64,000 nucleotides of DNA from contig JACQVF010000092.1 in NCBI GenBank assembly GCA_016209885.1, positions 1-64,000 of the forward strand, given 5' to 3'. The notes beneath the pieces were generated by a model. It searched no databases. It was not told where the DNA came from and was given only the letters and a program-made list of their open reading frames with translations. Source of the stretch: Gemmatimonadota bacterium (GTDB taxonomy: Bacteria > Gemmatimonadota > Gemmatimonadetes > Longimicrobiales > Gaopeijiaceae). Position numbers and translations under genes: made by a program. Below are positions 16,406 through 25,638 of the stretch, one piece after another (within the stretch, counting starts at the first letter, position 1; each line of letters begins with the position of its first letter).

Positions 16406-18373
16406 ATGAACCGCTTCTACGAGTTGATCAACGACGACCTTCCCCACCTCTGGGACGGCGCCATGGGTACCGAGCTTTACGCCCGTGGTGTCTTCATCAA
16501 CCGCTGCTATGACGAGCTGAACCTCTCGAACCCGGATCTCGTGGCGGCGATCCACCGCGATTACGCTCGGGCCGGTGCGGAGATCGTCGAGACGAACACC
16601 TTCGGCGCGAACCGCGTGAAGCTCTCGAGCTTCGGGCTGGATGGCCGGCGCGAAGAGATCAATCGCCGTGGCGCCGAGATCGCCCGCGAGGCCGTGGGGC
16701 CCGATTTGCTCGTGGCCGGCGCCATCGGCCCGCTGGGCGTGCGGGTGGAACCATTCGGTCCCACCGGCCTCGACGAGGCGCGCACGCACTTCCGCGAGCA
16801 AGCCGCGGCACTGGCCGTCGCCGGCGCGGATCTCATCATCCTGGAGACGTTCAGCGCGGTGAGCGAGATCGAGCAGGCGATCCTCGGTGTGCGGGAGGCC
16901 TGCGACCTGCCCGTCGTCGCGCAGATGACCATCGACGAGGGGCTGTGCACCGCGTACGGCACCGAGCCCGAGGTCTTCGTGCCGCGGCTCGAGGCGGCGG
17001 GCGCGGACGTCCTCGGGCTCAACTGCAGCGTGGGCCCGCATACGATGCTCGAGGCCGTGGAGCGGATCCTGCCGCTCACCAAGCTCAAGCTCTCCATCCA
17101 GCCGAACGCCGGGCTCCCCCGTGAGGTGGGCGACCGCCAGATCTACATGGCGAGCCCCGAGTACATGGCGAAGTACGCCCAACGCTTCATCCGCCTGGGC
17201 GTCAAGTTCGTGGGCGGCTGCTGCGGCACGACCCCGGAGCACATCCGCAGGATGGCCGAGGTGGTCTACGCGGCCGCGCCTGCGGCGTCACGGCCGCATA
17301 GCCGCGTGCGCGTGCGGGCGCCTGCGCCGGTGCCGCCCGTGGCCGACGTGAAGGTGGTTCCCCTCGGCGAGCGGTCCGGCTGGGGCCGGAAGATCGCCCG
17401 CGGCGAGCTCGTCACTTCCGTCGAGATCCAGCCGCCGAAGGGCACGAACTCCGCCGGCACGCTCGCCGCGGTGCGGCGCCTCAAGGACGCGGGCGTCGAC
17501 GCCGTGAACATCCTGGACGGCGCCCGGGCGCAGCTTCGCATGGGTGCGCTCGCCACCGCCGTGCTCGTCGAGCAAACTGTGGGGCTCGAGGCGGTCGTCC
17601 ACTACACCTGTCGTGACCGCAACCTGCTGGGAATGGTCTCCGACCTCCTCGGCGCCCATGCGCTGGGGCTGCGCAACCTTCTTCTCGTCACCGGCGACCC
17701 GCCGAAGCTGGGTCCCTATCCCGATGCGACGGCGGTGTTCGACATCGACTCGATCGGGCTCACGAACCTGGTCCGCCACCTGAACCACGGGCTCGATCCC
17801 GGCGGCAGTGCCCTGGGCGCCCTGGGCGAGGCGACCTCGTTCGTCATCGGCGTGGCGGCGAACCCCGTGGCGCCCGACGCGGACCACGAGCTCAGGCGCT
17901 TCTACTGGAAGGTAGATGCCGGCGCAGAGTTCGCGGTCACGCAGCCGATATTCGACACGGAGCGGCTCCTGGCATTCATTGCGGAGTTGAAGCAGCGGGA
18001 GATCTGGATCCCCATCGTCGCGTCCATCTGGCCGCTGGCGAGCGCACGGAACGCCGAGTTCCTGGCGAACGAGGTGCCCGGGATCCGCGTGCCCGAGCCG
18101 ATCGTCGAGCGTATGCGTCGAGCCGAGGAGCGCGGCGAGGAGCATGGCGTGGCCGAGGGCGTGGCCATCGCCCGCGAGGTCTGGGAGGCGATACGCGGCG
18201 AAGTGCAGGGGATCGAAGTGAGCGCGCCGTTCGCCCGCACGGACCTGGCCCTCCGCGTCCTCGATGGGATCGCCGGCGTCGACGCCGCGGGTGCCGCCGA
18301 GGAGTCCAACGACGCGGAGACGCCGGCCGGGTTCCGACCGCCGCGGGAGGCGGCGCGGGCACCCATCGGTTGA
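16406..18373 (+). CDS. Bifunctional homocysteine S-methyltransferase / methylenetetrahydrofolate reductase
   Basis: 655 residues, a two-domain fusion. Residues 1-295 form a zinc homocysteine methyltransferase barrel (WDGAMGTELYARG, VETNTFGAN, GLNCSVGPH, FVGGCCGTTPEH near 269). Residues about 325-600 form a MetF-type FAD barrel (VTSVEIQPPKGTN, VNILDG, HYTCRDRN, NLLLVTGDPPK, DAGAEFAVTQPIFD). One half makes methyl-THF and the other can methylate homocysteine, so with metH it forms the methionine arm of one-carbon metabolism and needs no separate metF. The same fusion is known as YitJ in Bacillus and in several other phyla. It is probably co-transcribed with metH. Confidence 0.92.
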   Translation: MNRFYELINDDLPHLWDGAMGTELYARGVFINRCYDELNLSNPDLVAAIHRDYARAGAEIVETNTFGANRVKLSSFGLDGRREEINRRGAEIAREAVGPDLLVAGAIGPLGVRVEPFGPTGLDEARTHFREQAAALAVAGADLIILETFSAVSEIEQAILGVREACDLPVVAQMTIDEGLCTAYGTEPEVFVPRLEAAGADVLGLNCSVGPHTMLEAVERILPLTKLKLSIQPNAGLPREVGDRQIYMASPEYMAKYAQRFIRLGVKFVGGCCGTTPEHIRRMAEVVYAAAPAASRPHSRVRVRAPAPVPPVADVKVVPLGERSGWGRKIARGELVTSVEIQPPKGTNSAGTLAAVRRLKDAGVDAVNILDGARAQLRMGALATAVLVEQTVGLEAVVHYTCRDRNLLGMVSDLLGAHALGLRNLLLVTGDPPKLGPYPDATAVFDIDSIGLTNLVRHLNHGLDPGGSALGALGEATSFVIGVAANPVAPDADHELRRFYWKVDAGAEFAVTQPIFDTERLLAFIAELKQREIWIPIVASIWPLASARNAEFLANEVPGIRVPEPIVERMRRAEERGEEHGVAEGVAIAREVWEAIRGEVQGIEVSAPFARTDLALRVLDGIAGVDAAGAAEESNDAETPAGFRPPREAARAPIG

Positions 18374-18500
18374 CAGGCGATGGCCCTGCGCGCACCGGAT
18401 CCTCTGGCTGCCGGCGGACAGAACTGCTGCACGTCGGCCGAGAGGTGTGCAGTTCGCGCGAACCGTCGGTCGCGCGGGTGAGGGTCCCCGAGGGTCCCTG

Positions 18501-19448
18501 ATGGCGGCGATACGCTCCACGGGTCATTCTGCTCCGTCCCGCGCTTCGGCGCAGTTCTTCAAGGGTGAGGCGCTGGGGAACGACTACCTGGTCTTCGAGA
18601 GCGGCGATGCCTGGCCCGTCACGCCGGCCGGGATCCGTCTCGTCTGCGACCGGCATCGCGGCGTCGGCGCGGATGGGCTCGTGCTCGTCCGGTCACGGAG
18701 CCAACCGGTGGCGGACTACGCCGTCCGCATCTTCAACCCCGATGGCTCCGAGGCCGAGCGCAGCGGTAACGGGCTCCGGATCTTCGCGGTGGCGTGCGCC
18801 TCGGGAGACGTGCGGTCCGGGACAGCCGGAGCTTCGCGCCAGGAGTTCCGGGTCGAGGTCGGTGGCGGGATGGTGCGGGTATGCCTGCACGGGCGAACAG
18901 CAGACGACGCGTGGGATGTGTCTGTGGAGATGGGGCGGGCCTCCTTCGAGGAACGGGATGCGGGCTTCGACCGGACGCGCTTCGAGAGCGGCGCGCGGCT
19001 CGAGGAGCTGACCGCGACCACGTTGCGGCCGGTCTCCGTCGGCAACCCGCACCTCGTCGTCTTCGGAGACCTGTGGGACGGGACGCTGCTCCTTCGGCTC
19101 GGCCCACCCCTCTCCACGCATCCGGCCTTCGCCCGCGGCGCGAACGTTCAGCTCGCCACGTGGCCGGCCGGACGCCGGATCCGCGCCCTGGTCTGGGAGC
19201 GCGGGGCCGGCGAGACGAGCGCCTCGGGAACGAGCGCCTGTGCCGTCGCGGCGGCGGCGGTGCGCGAGGGTCTGCTGGAGCCCGGCACCGTGTACGTCGA
19301 GATGCCGGGCGGTACGCTCGAGGTGGACGTGGACGCGGACTTCAGCCTGACGCTCCGCGGGCCCGCTCGTGCGGTGTGCCGGGGCGAGCTGAGTCCGGGG
19401 TTGCTGGAAGCTGTACAGCGAAACGCTTCGCAGCGACCGGCACTGTGA
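18501..19448 (+). CDS. DapF-fold protein lacking both catalytic cysteines
   Basis: 315 residues with clear diaminopimelate epimerase architecture: KGEALGNDYLVFE, RGVGADGLVLV, RIFNPDGSEAERSGNGLRIF, VSVGNPHLVVF, and WERGAGETSASGTSACAVA. In working DapF the two racemising cysteines sit in GNGARC and in ACGTGA. Here those positions are Ile (residue 94, GNGLRI) and Ser (residue 242, ASGTSA). The substrate-binding framework is kept while the two-base chemistry is not, as in the related PhzF group. It may be a non-racemising paralogue, or a divergent epimerase with other acid/base residues. Start ATG 18501 follows the fused reductase by 127 bp; no strong RBS. Confidence 0.8.
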   Translation: MAAIRSTGHSAPSRASAQFFKGEALGNDYLVFESGDAWPVTPAGIRLVCDRHRGVGADGLVLVRSRSQPVADYAVRIFNPDGSEAERSGNGLRIFAVACASGDVRSGTAGASRQEFRVEVGGGMVRVCLHGRTADDAWDVSVEMGRASFEERDAGFDRTRFESGARLEELTATTLRPVSVGNPHLVVFGDLWDGTLLLRLGPPLSTHPAFARGANVQLATWPAGRRIRALVWERGAGETSASGTSACAVAAAAVREGLLEPGTVYVEMPGGTLEVDVDADFSLTLRGPARAVCRGELSPGLLEAVQRNASQRPAL

Positions 19449-19715
19449 TCCCCGCGCCTCTCGAAGGCCAGGGGGGTTGACCGATCTCAGCCCACCAGGG
19501 ACCGGTGGTGCCCCGGTCGCTCACTTCGCCCACCGCGGGACGAACAGCGCGGACCGGCCTCGGACCCCGGCCCCGCTGGCGTCAAGACCCTGTTTGGTAC
19601 CGGCTATACGCCGGGTTAAGTTAGATAAGGAAGACAGCCGTTCCTTGCCGTGGAAGGCGCGTTCGTGCTAGCCCCCCCTTGCCCAGCACGTCGCCGGCGC
19701 AGAGCCGGCAAGCCC

Positions 19716-20102
19716 ATGGCGCAGGCAGGCTTCACGCTCGTGGAGCTCCTGGTCGTGACCCTTATCGTCGGGCTCCTGGCGGGTATCGCGGCCCCCAGGC
19801 TCGATGAGGCGCGGCAGAAGGCGTACGACGCAGCGGCTCTCCAGGACGGACGCAGCGTCATTTACTACATCGAGCTCTACTACAATCAGAACCTCGCGTA
19901 TCCCGGAAGCATTGGAGCCATCGAGGCCCTGGGTTTCACCGCGTCGGACGAGATCACGGTCAATCGCTTTCGCTTGAGGGGAGCGCGGAATCCGGCACAG
20001 ACGCGGGTCTCCTTCGATGTTTATCACGAGGGGTCCGACTACCTGTATCGCTACCAGTACCCCAGGGACGAGCAGCCGACCAGGGTTCGTAGACGGCGCT
20101 GA
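19716..20102 (+). CDS. Type IV prepilin / pseudopilin-like protein
   Basis: 128 residues. The N-terminus is a short leader MAQAG followed by FTLVELLVVTLIVGLLAGIA, so the prepilin peptidase site (G|F), the +5 glutamate and the hydrophobic helix are all present. The mature part is small (YYIELYYNQNLAYPGSIGAI, then FRLRGARNPAQTRVSFDVYH). It could be a minor pilin for the pilus whose motor genes lie at 46.6-50.7 kb. Start ATG 19716 is chosen because it gives the normal leader length; a GTG-type extension upstream would not. It converges with the next gene with 21 bp between stops. The region 19449-19715 before it shows no other gene. Confidence 0.8.
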   Translation: MAQAGFTLVELLVVTLIVGLLAGIAAPRLDEARQKAYDAAALQDGRSVIYYIELYYNQNLAYPGSIGAIEALGFTASDEITVNRFRLRGARNPAQTRVSFDVYHEGSDYLYRYQYPRDEQPTRVRRRR

Positions 20103-20123
20103 CCCGATCTCGGACCGGGTACC

Positions 20124-20645
20124 CTACATGGGCGTAAGCTCCAGATCCTCGAACTCCCAGTCGGATTCCCCCGCATACTGAACGATACAGAGAAACTCCG
20201 AGACGGTTTCCAACCCGGAACCGCCCCGGCTGAACACGATCCCGGTAATCTCGTACTCGCCCCCACCTGTGTAAGTGACCGCTTCCGACCCGGGGTCTGG
20301 GAAGCGAACGGACCCGTTCGCCCCTAGCTCCGCCTGAATGAACCTGCGGCACTCGGCAACGGCATCGGCCTCGGTGTGCCCTGTCTCCAGCTCGTCGAGC
20401 TCTCCCTCTCCCAATGCGAACATCTGCCAGAGGTTGACGAGGAGAAGGAGAACGGCGATCCCGATCACTAGCGTGCGCCGTCGCTGCCTCTTCGTCGGCT
20501 GCCGCTTCATCGCCTCCGACTCGATCTTCTTCGTCGGTCGCCGCTTGATCTCCTTCGGGTCGATGTACTTCGCCCCGCAGTACGGGCAAGAGCTCTTCTG
20601 CTCCGCGTACTGTTTCTCGCACTTCCAGCAGGTCTTCAGCGCCAT
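20124..20645 (-). CDS. Zinc-ribbon, single-pass membrane protein of unknown function
   Basis: 173 residues. The N-terminus is a four-Cys zinc ribbon (CWKCEKQYAEQKSSCPYC), followed by a very basic stretch (KRQPTKRQRRR), one hydrophobic segment (TLVIGIAVLLLLVNLWQMF) and an acidic extracytoplasmic domain (GEGELDELETGHTEADAVAE) with a beta-rich end. The ribbon would face the cytoplasm. I do not recognise the C-terminal domain. Convergent with the prepilin gene. Confidence 0.7.
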   Translation of the reverse strand: MALKTCWKCEKQYAEQKSSCPYCGAKYIDPKEIKRRPTKKIESEAMKRQPTKRQRRRTLVIGIAVLLLLVNLWQMFALGEGELDELETGHTEADAVAECRRFIQAELGANGSVRFPDPGSEAVTYTGGGEYEITGIVFSRGGSGLETVSEFLCIVQYAGESDWEFEDLELTPM

Positions 20646-21084
20646 TGGTCCGTCAGGGCCCGGTCACCCTGTCGCGAGATGGGTTCTCCGAGAGCGCAGT
20701 CTGCGCCACTGCCAGCCGCGCAATTCCCCTACAATTAAGTAGGCTCCAACGTCAACCTGCTGGCGTGGGCGTCCACGCACTCGCAAAGCACTGCCGATAC
20801 GGCGGATCGAATCCGGTCGAGATGGAGCTCCTCCATCGGGCTCCAAGATGCGACGGGGGTTCTGTGCGTGACAAGACGGTGCGCATGCCGCTGGCGCATG
20901 ACGGCCGCGAACTCAGGGGCGGCTTTCTGGGGAAGCGGCGGGAAGCGGAGGTTCGGTGGCTCCTGGCGGACGCGGAGCGAGTGGTGTCCCTGGGCGAGCG
21001 GATTCGGGAGAACGCCGCGGGCCTCGGTCTCGCGGTGGCCCCCGTGGCCCCCGTGAGGCTCTTGCCCATCCGGGCGCACGAAGG
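20646..21084. other. Intergenic region between divergent genes
   Basis: No convincing gene. It contains the upstream region of the zinc-ribbon gene, with CGTCAA at 20749-20754 as a minus-strand TTGACG, plus a few frames lacking family features. The twin operator of the MazEF-like pair begins at its right end. Confidence 0.35.
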
Positions 21085-21114
21085 TATGATCAGGAGTGTC
21101 TAAGTATGATCATA
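21085..21114 (+). promoter_or_regulatory. Twin TATGATCA sites: overlapping promoter and operator of the TA pair
   Basis: TATGATCA occurs at 21085-21092 and 21105-21112, exactly 20 bp apart (two helical turns). The second extends to the palindrome TATGATCATA (21105-21114). Each also contains a TATGAT -10 hexamer. Paired palindromes at the promoter are what a ribbon-helix-helix antitoxin would bind for autorepression. Confidence 0.55.
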
Positions 21115-21135
21115 TCAAAGGTAGGAAGATTGCCC

Positions 21136-21438
21136 ATGACCGAGCGAGTGACGGTTACGTTGCCGGGCGGGGTCGTCCGCGAGATCGATCGCCTTGAGAG
21201 GAACCGGAGCAAGTTCGTGCTCGATGCGGTTCGCCGCGAGCTCGAGCGGCGACGTCGCGAGGAGCTGCACCGGTCTCTCCGCAGCGCGCACTCCGAGGGC
21301 CAGCAGCTCGCCGAGGCAGGGTTTGACGAGTGGGTGCGGAGTCTGCCCGAGGAGGATGTTACGTCGTTAGTGGACCTGACGGCGGGCAAGCCGGTGCGCT
21401 GGGTCCCCGGTGAAGGCTGGATCGAGGTGAGCGAGTGA
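21136..21438 (+). CDS. Ribbon-helix-helix antitoxin (MazE/CopG type)
   Basis: 100 residues. The N-terminal RHH module is ERVTVTLPGGVVREIDRLER then SKFVLDAVRREL: a beta strand followed by two helices, which dimerises and binds DNA. The acidic, tryptophan-containing C-terminus (EEDVTSLVDL, VRWVPGEGWIEVSE) would wrap the toxin. ATG 21136 has AGGAAG at good spacing. An ATG at 21106 lies inside the operator and is less likely. The stop overlaps the toxin start (GTGA at 21435-21438). Confidence 0.75.
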   Translation: MTERVTVTLPGGVVREIDRLERNRSKFVLDAVRRELERRRREELHRSLRSAHSEGQQLAEAGFDEWVRSLPEEDVTSLVDLTAGKPVRWVPGEGWIEVSE

Positions 21439-21818
21439 CGCCGGAGCGCGGAATGGTCGTCCTGCTCGACCTCGACCCCACGGTCGGACACGAACAACGC
21501 GGTGTGCGTCCCTGCATCGTCGTCAGCGATCCCGATGTCGTCGCCGACCGGCGGTTCCCGCTCGTGTGCATCGTGCCGGTGACGGGGACAGCTGGCGAGG
21601 GTGCCCTGTATCCGCAGCTTCAGCCTGGCGCGAGCGGGCTGACCAAGGTCTGTCACGCGCTGATCGATCACCTTCGATCCGTCGACAAGCGCCGGGTGCG
21701 CCGGCTATTCGGGAAAGTGGAGCGAGCTGAGTTGGAGGCTATCGACGAAGGCCTGGCGCTTTTTCTCGGCCTTGCCGAGAAGCTCGATGCCTCCGGGCAT
21801 TCGACGCGGGGCCAGTAG
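21435..21818 (+). CDS. MazF/PemK-type endoribonuclease toxin
   Basis: 127 residues with the PemK fold: RGMVVLLDLDPTVGHEQRGV with the RP motif in GVRPCIVVS, FPLVCIVPVTG, and TKVCHALIDHLRSVDKRRV. The catalytic Arg in G-x-RP and the Thr/Ser of PVTG are present, so it appears intact. MazF toxins cut single-stranded mRNA at short motifs. GTG start coupled to the antitoxin stop. Confidence 0.85.
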   Translation: MTPERGMVVLLDLDPTVGHEQRGVRPCIVVSDPDVVADRRFPLVCIVPVTGTAGEGALYPQLQPGASGLTKVCHALIDHLRSVDKRRVRRLFGKVERAELEAIDEGLALFLGLAEKLDASGHSTRGQ

Positions 21819-22086
21819 AGTAGTCGCTTGCGACCCAACGCAGTCCCGCCTCTCGCAGGCGCGCAATAAAGCTCGCTCGTGCGGGCGTGCTGCCCGTGTG
21901 GTCACGGGCAAACGCATCGTGCGGGCGGTGGCAATGGGCGGTCAGCGACGGGCCGGGGCCTGGCCGGCCCCCAGCTGAGCGGCGTGCAAGAAGCGTTTCT
22001 GGTGGCGTTGGCGCGGAGCGAACGCAGGCGGCCGCGGCGCTCCGCCGGGCAGTGTTCAGGTCAACGAAGGGAAGGTGCCCTCCGCC

Positions 22087-25000
22087 CTACCGCCTCTCCC
22101 GCTCCCCCGCCAGCGCCTTGAAGTACTCGTCCACCAGCTCCCTGTACTCGGGCGGGACGCGGTCTGAGCCGCCGCGCACCAGCCGCTCCGGGCCGCCGCC
22201 GAGTTGGCGGCGCACGCTGAACTCGAACTCCCGCAGCCCGCGGATGATCTCGCCCTGGAGCTCGGCGATGCCACGGGGCGTGCCAAGAGGGCCCAGGTTG
22301 TCCATGCGCCCGAGCCGGTCGACAATCTCGTCGAGGCGCGAGATGTCGATTCCCTCACGGCGGAACTCGGCGCGCAGGCGGTCGAGCTCGGCGGCGCGCT
22401 CGGCCAGCTCGCGTCGGAGCTGGCGGGGGTCGCGAAGGCCGGGCTGCCATGGGCCGCCGGGCCGCGCGTCCCCGTACGCACCGGGCGCGCCCTGCTGCTG
22501 TCCCTGCTGTCCCTGCTGCTGCCCGCCCTGCTCGCTTCCTTGCTGCTCGCCCGCAGGCTGACCGGAGGGTGACTGCTCGCGGCCGGGCTCGCCGGTTTGG
22601 CCGGGCTGGCCGGGCTGTAGCCGCCGTGCCTGCTCGCGCGCCTGCTCGCGCGCCTGCTGGCGCTCCGCTTCCTGCTGCCGCTCCCGCAGCCGCTCGCCGA
22701 GGGACTCGAGGGCGTTTGCCACGTCGCGGGTGCGGTCGAGGCTCTGGGACAGGCGCTGCTCGCGGGTCTCGCCGATGGAGGTCACGGCGTCGGCGACGCG
22801 CTGGCGCAGCTCCTCGAGGTCCGCTGCGATCTGCTCTTCGAAGTTGCGGGCGTACTCCTCGGAGCGGTCCTGGATGAGGCCGCGCGAATACCGGATCTTG
22901 TCCTGGATGCGGTTCCGGCGGATGACGCCGGCGGCGTCCTCGAGCTTGCGGGCCGCCTCGGGTTGCTCGGCGCGGCCCTCGCGGGCGAGGCGGCCGAGCT
23001 GGGACTCGAGGTCGCTCACCTCTGCGGCCATCTGCTCTTTGCGGTCGCCCAGCCGGCGCGCTGTCTCGGCGCGGGGCCTGGGTTCCTGGGGCAGGCGGGC
23101 CACCTCGTCCATGACGTCGCGCTGCTGGCCGGCCAGGCGCTCGGCGCGCCGTAGCGCCTGCTCGGCCTCGCGGCGCAGCCCGGCGGAGCGGTTCTCTTCG
23201 AGGAGCCGCCGGGCCTCGCGCAGCCGGTCGAGGGCCGACGTGCCCTGCGCGGAGCCGTCCTGGCTGGTGGCGGCGCGGCGCATGGCGTCCGCGGCCTCCT
23301 GAAGCCGGCGCGCGCTCTCGTTCAGCTCCGGGCGCTGCTGATCGCGAGCCAGGCGCTCGAGGCGCCGGGCCATCTCCTCGGCCTCCTCGGCGAGGCGCCG
23401 CTGGCCGGTGCCGACGGCGCCCGTGGGATCGCCGCTCTGGGCCTGCGCGCGCATGCGCTCGATCTCCTGCTGCTGGCGGCGTGCCAGCTCCTGGAGCCGC
23501 TCGAGGGTCTCGTCGAGCTGCTCGTCCGTCTGCCGAGCGCGTCCGCGGTCCAGGCGCTCGTACTGGTTGCGCATGCGGTCCAGCTCGAGCTCGAAGAGGT
23601 CGGCGAGCTCCTCGGCGTTCGTGTTCGGGGAGCCACCACTACTCGCTTCGGCGCGGACGATCTGGCGCTCGCGGAACGCGGCCTCGGCGCGCTGGAGATG
23701 CTGGAGCGCGCGCTGCTCGGGCGGTAGTGCGGTGCGGGGTACGCGGCGGCCGAGCTCCTCCTCGGCCTGTCCCATCGCGTCGACAGCCTTCGGCAGCTCG
23801 TCGGCCACCAAGCGGAACGTGGAGTCCATGTCGGCCACGCCGCGAGAGACCATGCGCGTGACGAGCGTCTGGACCTCTTCGCGGAGCCGGCCCTGGGCCA
23901 GGGCGAGCGTCGCCAGGTTCTCGCGGTACTCCTTCTCGGAGTACAGGGAGCTGTCGCGGACCAGGTTGAACGTGGCGGCGATGATCTCGCGCTGCCGCTG
24001 GGACAGCTCGCCCGCGGGCATGCCGTCGCCCTGGCCGCCCATCCCCTGGTCGGCCTGCCGGAAGGTGCGATCGAACGGCCGGACCTGCACGAAGTAGATG
24101 TCCGTGGTCCCGCTCTGCGCCTGGGCGCCACGGCCGGACTCGGCAGCGCGGGCGTAGTATGCGATCACGTCGCCGGGCCGGAGCTCGAGCTCTTCGAGGT
24201 AGAAGGTGTGGGAGGAGGTCACGGTGCGGAGCGGCCGGCCGCCGGCGTGCAACTCGACGGCGCGCTCGGGGCCGCCGTTCACCGCGTAGACCAGCTCGAC
24301 GCGACCGACGCCGTAGTCGTCGTTGGCCGTGACCTCGGCGAAGACCTCCTCTACGCGTGTGACCTGAATGTCGCGCCCGGGCTTCGTGAACTGGATGGTC
24401 GGCGGCCGGTCGGCGAGCACATCGATGGCATAGTCCGACGAGGCGGCGACCATGGGGCCTTCGGCGGCGCGCAGCAGGATCCGGTACGAGCCGGGGCGCT
24501 GGATGGCGAGCGTGCCGGCCAGGGTGCCGTCGGTCGCCGTCTCGAGGGCGAGCGTGTCGCGGCCGTCCAGCAGGAGCACGCCGCCGGCGACGGGCACCGT
24601 CGGCGTGACGGTGAGCCGCACGCGCGTGCCCGCGAGCGCGGCGATGTCGCCGCCATCCTCCTCGCGCAGCGGAGCGAGGCCGGTGTGCGCGGGGAAGTGG
24701 TACTCGAGGTCGATCTGCCGCACGTAGGGCAGGTCGCCGACGGCGACGCGGAAGACGGGCGAGCGCACGCCGCCGGCCTCGACGAAGTAGTGAGCGGGCG
24801 ACTCCATGTCGAAGAGGAGGATCGCGTACGCGCCGCTCTCCTCGTCCAGTACCATGGGCGTGCGTTCCCACTCGCCGGCCGTATCGCGCCGGGCTGCGAT
24901 CTCCACGCGCTCCGCCTGGAAGTTCACCAGCCGCGCCGCGACCTTCAGATCGGCGCCGCGCGGGACCAGGGTGTCGCCCGGCTCGACGTCGATGGCGTAC

Positions 25001-25617
25001 GGGCTCAGCGATTCGGAGCCGGCGAGCGGCGAGAGCAGGAACGGCGCGCCGTGGCGCAGGAATGCCGGGGAGACGAGGAGCACGACGAGGCCCGCGAGCG
25101 CGGCGGCGCCGAGCGCTCCGCCGTAGCGCGCGAGGGCCGGCGCGTCCACTCGGCGCCCGAAGTCGATGCGCGCGCACTCCTCGACGGCGCGCTCGACGAG
25201 CCGCTCCACCAGCGCGCGCGAGTACCCAGCCGCGGCGGCGTCGCCGCCGGCGCGCGTCGTATCGACAGCAGTCATCACCTGCCCGGCGAGCGCGGGCTCG
25301 TGCTCCTCGAGGTAGAGGGCGACGTGGTCATCGGGCGCGCGGCGCAGGAGCGGCCGCACGACGAACCAGGCGAGGAGCCCGAGGGGCACCGCGTACGCCA
25401 GCACGCGAAAGACCGCCACGGCCGCGGGCGCGAAGCGGAAGTGGTCCATCCCGTAGGTGGCGGTGAGGACCCCGGCCAGGAGCGCGAAGGCGGTAATGGC
25501 GAGCCCGCGCAGGACGAGCTTGAGGCGCCAGCGGCGGCGCACCATCCGGATGACGCCGAGCAGCTCGTCGTGCGGCGGGCCGGCGGCGCCGGTCGGATCA
25601 GCGGACAGATCTCGCAT
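22087..25617 (-). CDS. DUF4175-family membrane protein with very long coiled coil
   Basis: 1176 residues, last gene of the MoxR/VWA cluster. Two membrane helices lie near the N-terminus (residues about 33-55 and 65-85) and a third near 165-190. A beta-rich periplasmic region of about 350 residues follows. After that come hundreds of residues rich in Gln, Glu and Arg in heptad-like patterns (ARRQQQEIERMRAQAQ, EEAEEMARRLERLARDQQ), and a Gly/Gln/Pro low-complexity linker. The family occurs beside BatA/DUF58/MoxR genes. Its role is unknown, and a mechanical or scaffold role in the envelope is an inference. It starts 21 bp after the preceding stop. Confidence 0.75.
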   Translation of the reverse strand: MRDLSADPTGAAGPPHDELLGVIRMVRRRWRLKLVLRGLAITAFALLAGVLTATYGMDHFRFAPAAVAVFRVLAYAVPLGLLAWFVVRPLLRRAPDDHVALYLEEHEPALAGQVMTAVDTTRAGGDAAAAGYSRALVERLVERAVEECARIDFGRRVDAPALARYGGALGAAALAGLVVLLVSPAFLRHGAPFLLSPLAGSESLSPYAIDVEPGDTLVPRGADLKVAARLVNFQAERVEIAARRDTAGEWERTPMVLDEESGAYAILLFDMESPAHYFVEAGGVRSPVFRVAVGDLPYVRQIDLEYHFPAHTGLAPLREEDGGDIAALAGTRVRLTVTPTVPVAGGVLLLDGRDTLALETATDGTLAGTLAIQRPGSYRILLRAAEGPMVAASSDYAIDVLADRPPTIQFTKPGRDIQVTRVEEVFAEVTANDDYGVGRVELVYAVNGGPERAVELHAGGRPLRTVTSSHTFYLEELELRPGDVIAYYARAAESGRGAQAQSGTTDIYFVQVRPFDRTFRQADQGMGGQGDGMPAGELSQRQREIIAATFNLVRDSSLYSEKEYRENLATLALAQGRLREEVQTLVTRMVSRGVADMDSTFRLVADELPKAVDAMGQAEEELGRRVPRTALPPEQRALQHLQRAEAAFRERQIVRAEASSGGSPNTNAEELADLFELELDRMRNQYERLDRGRARQTDEQLDETLERLQELARRQQQEIERMRAQAQSGDPTGAVGTGQRRLAEEAEEMARRLERLARDQQRPELNESARRLQEAADAMRRAATSQDGSAQGTSALDRLREARRLLEENRSAGLRREAEQALRRAERLAGQQRDVMDEVARLPQEPRPRAETARRLGDRKEQMAAEVSDLESQLGRLAREGRAEQPEAARKLEDAAGVIRRNRIQDKIRYSRGLIQDRSEEYARNFEEQIAADLEELRQRVADAVTSIGETREQRLSQSLDRTRDVANALESLGERLRERQQEAERQQAREQAREQARRLQPGQPGQTGEPGREQSPSGQPAGEQQGSEQGGQQQGQQGQQQGAPGAYGDARPGGPWQPGLRDPRQLRRELAERAAELDRLRAEFRREGIDISRLDEIVDRLGRMDNLGPLGTPRGIAELQGEIIRGLREFEFSVRRQLGGGPERLVRGGSDRVPPEYRELVDEYFKALAGERERR

Positions 25618-25638
25618 CGCGGCTCCTCGTTGAATTCT

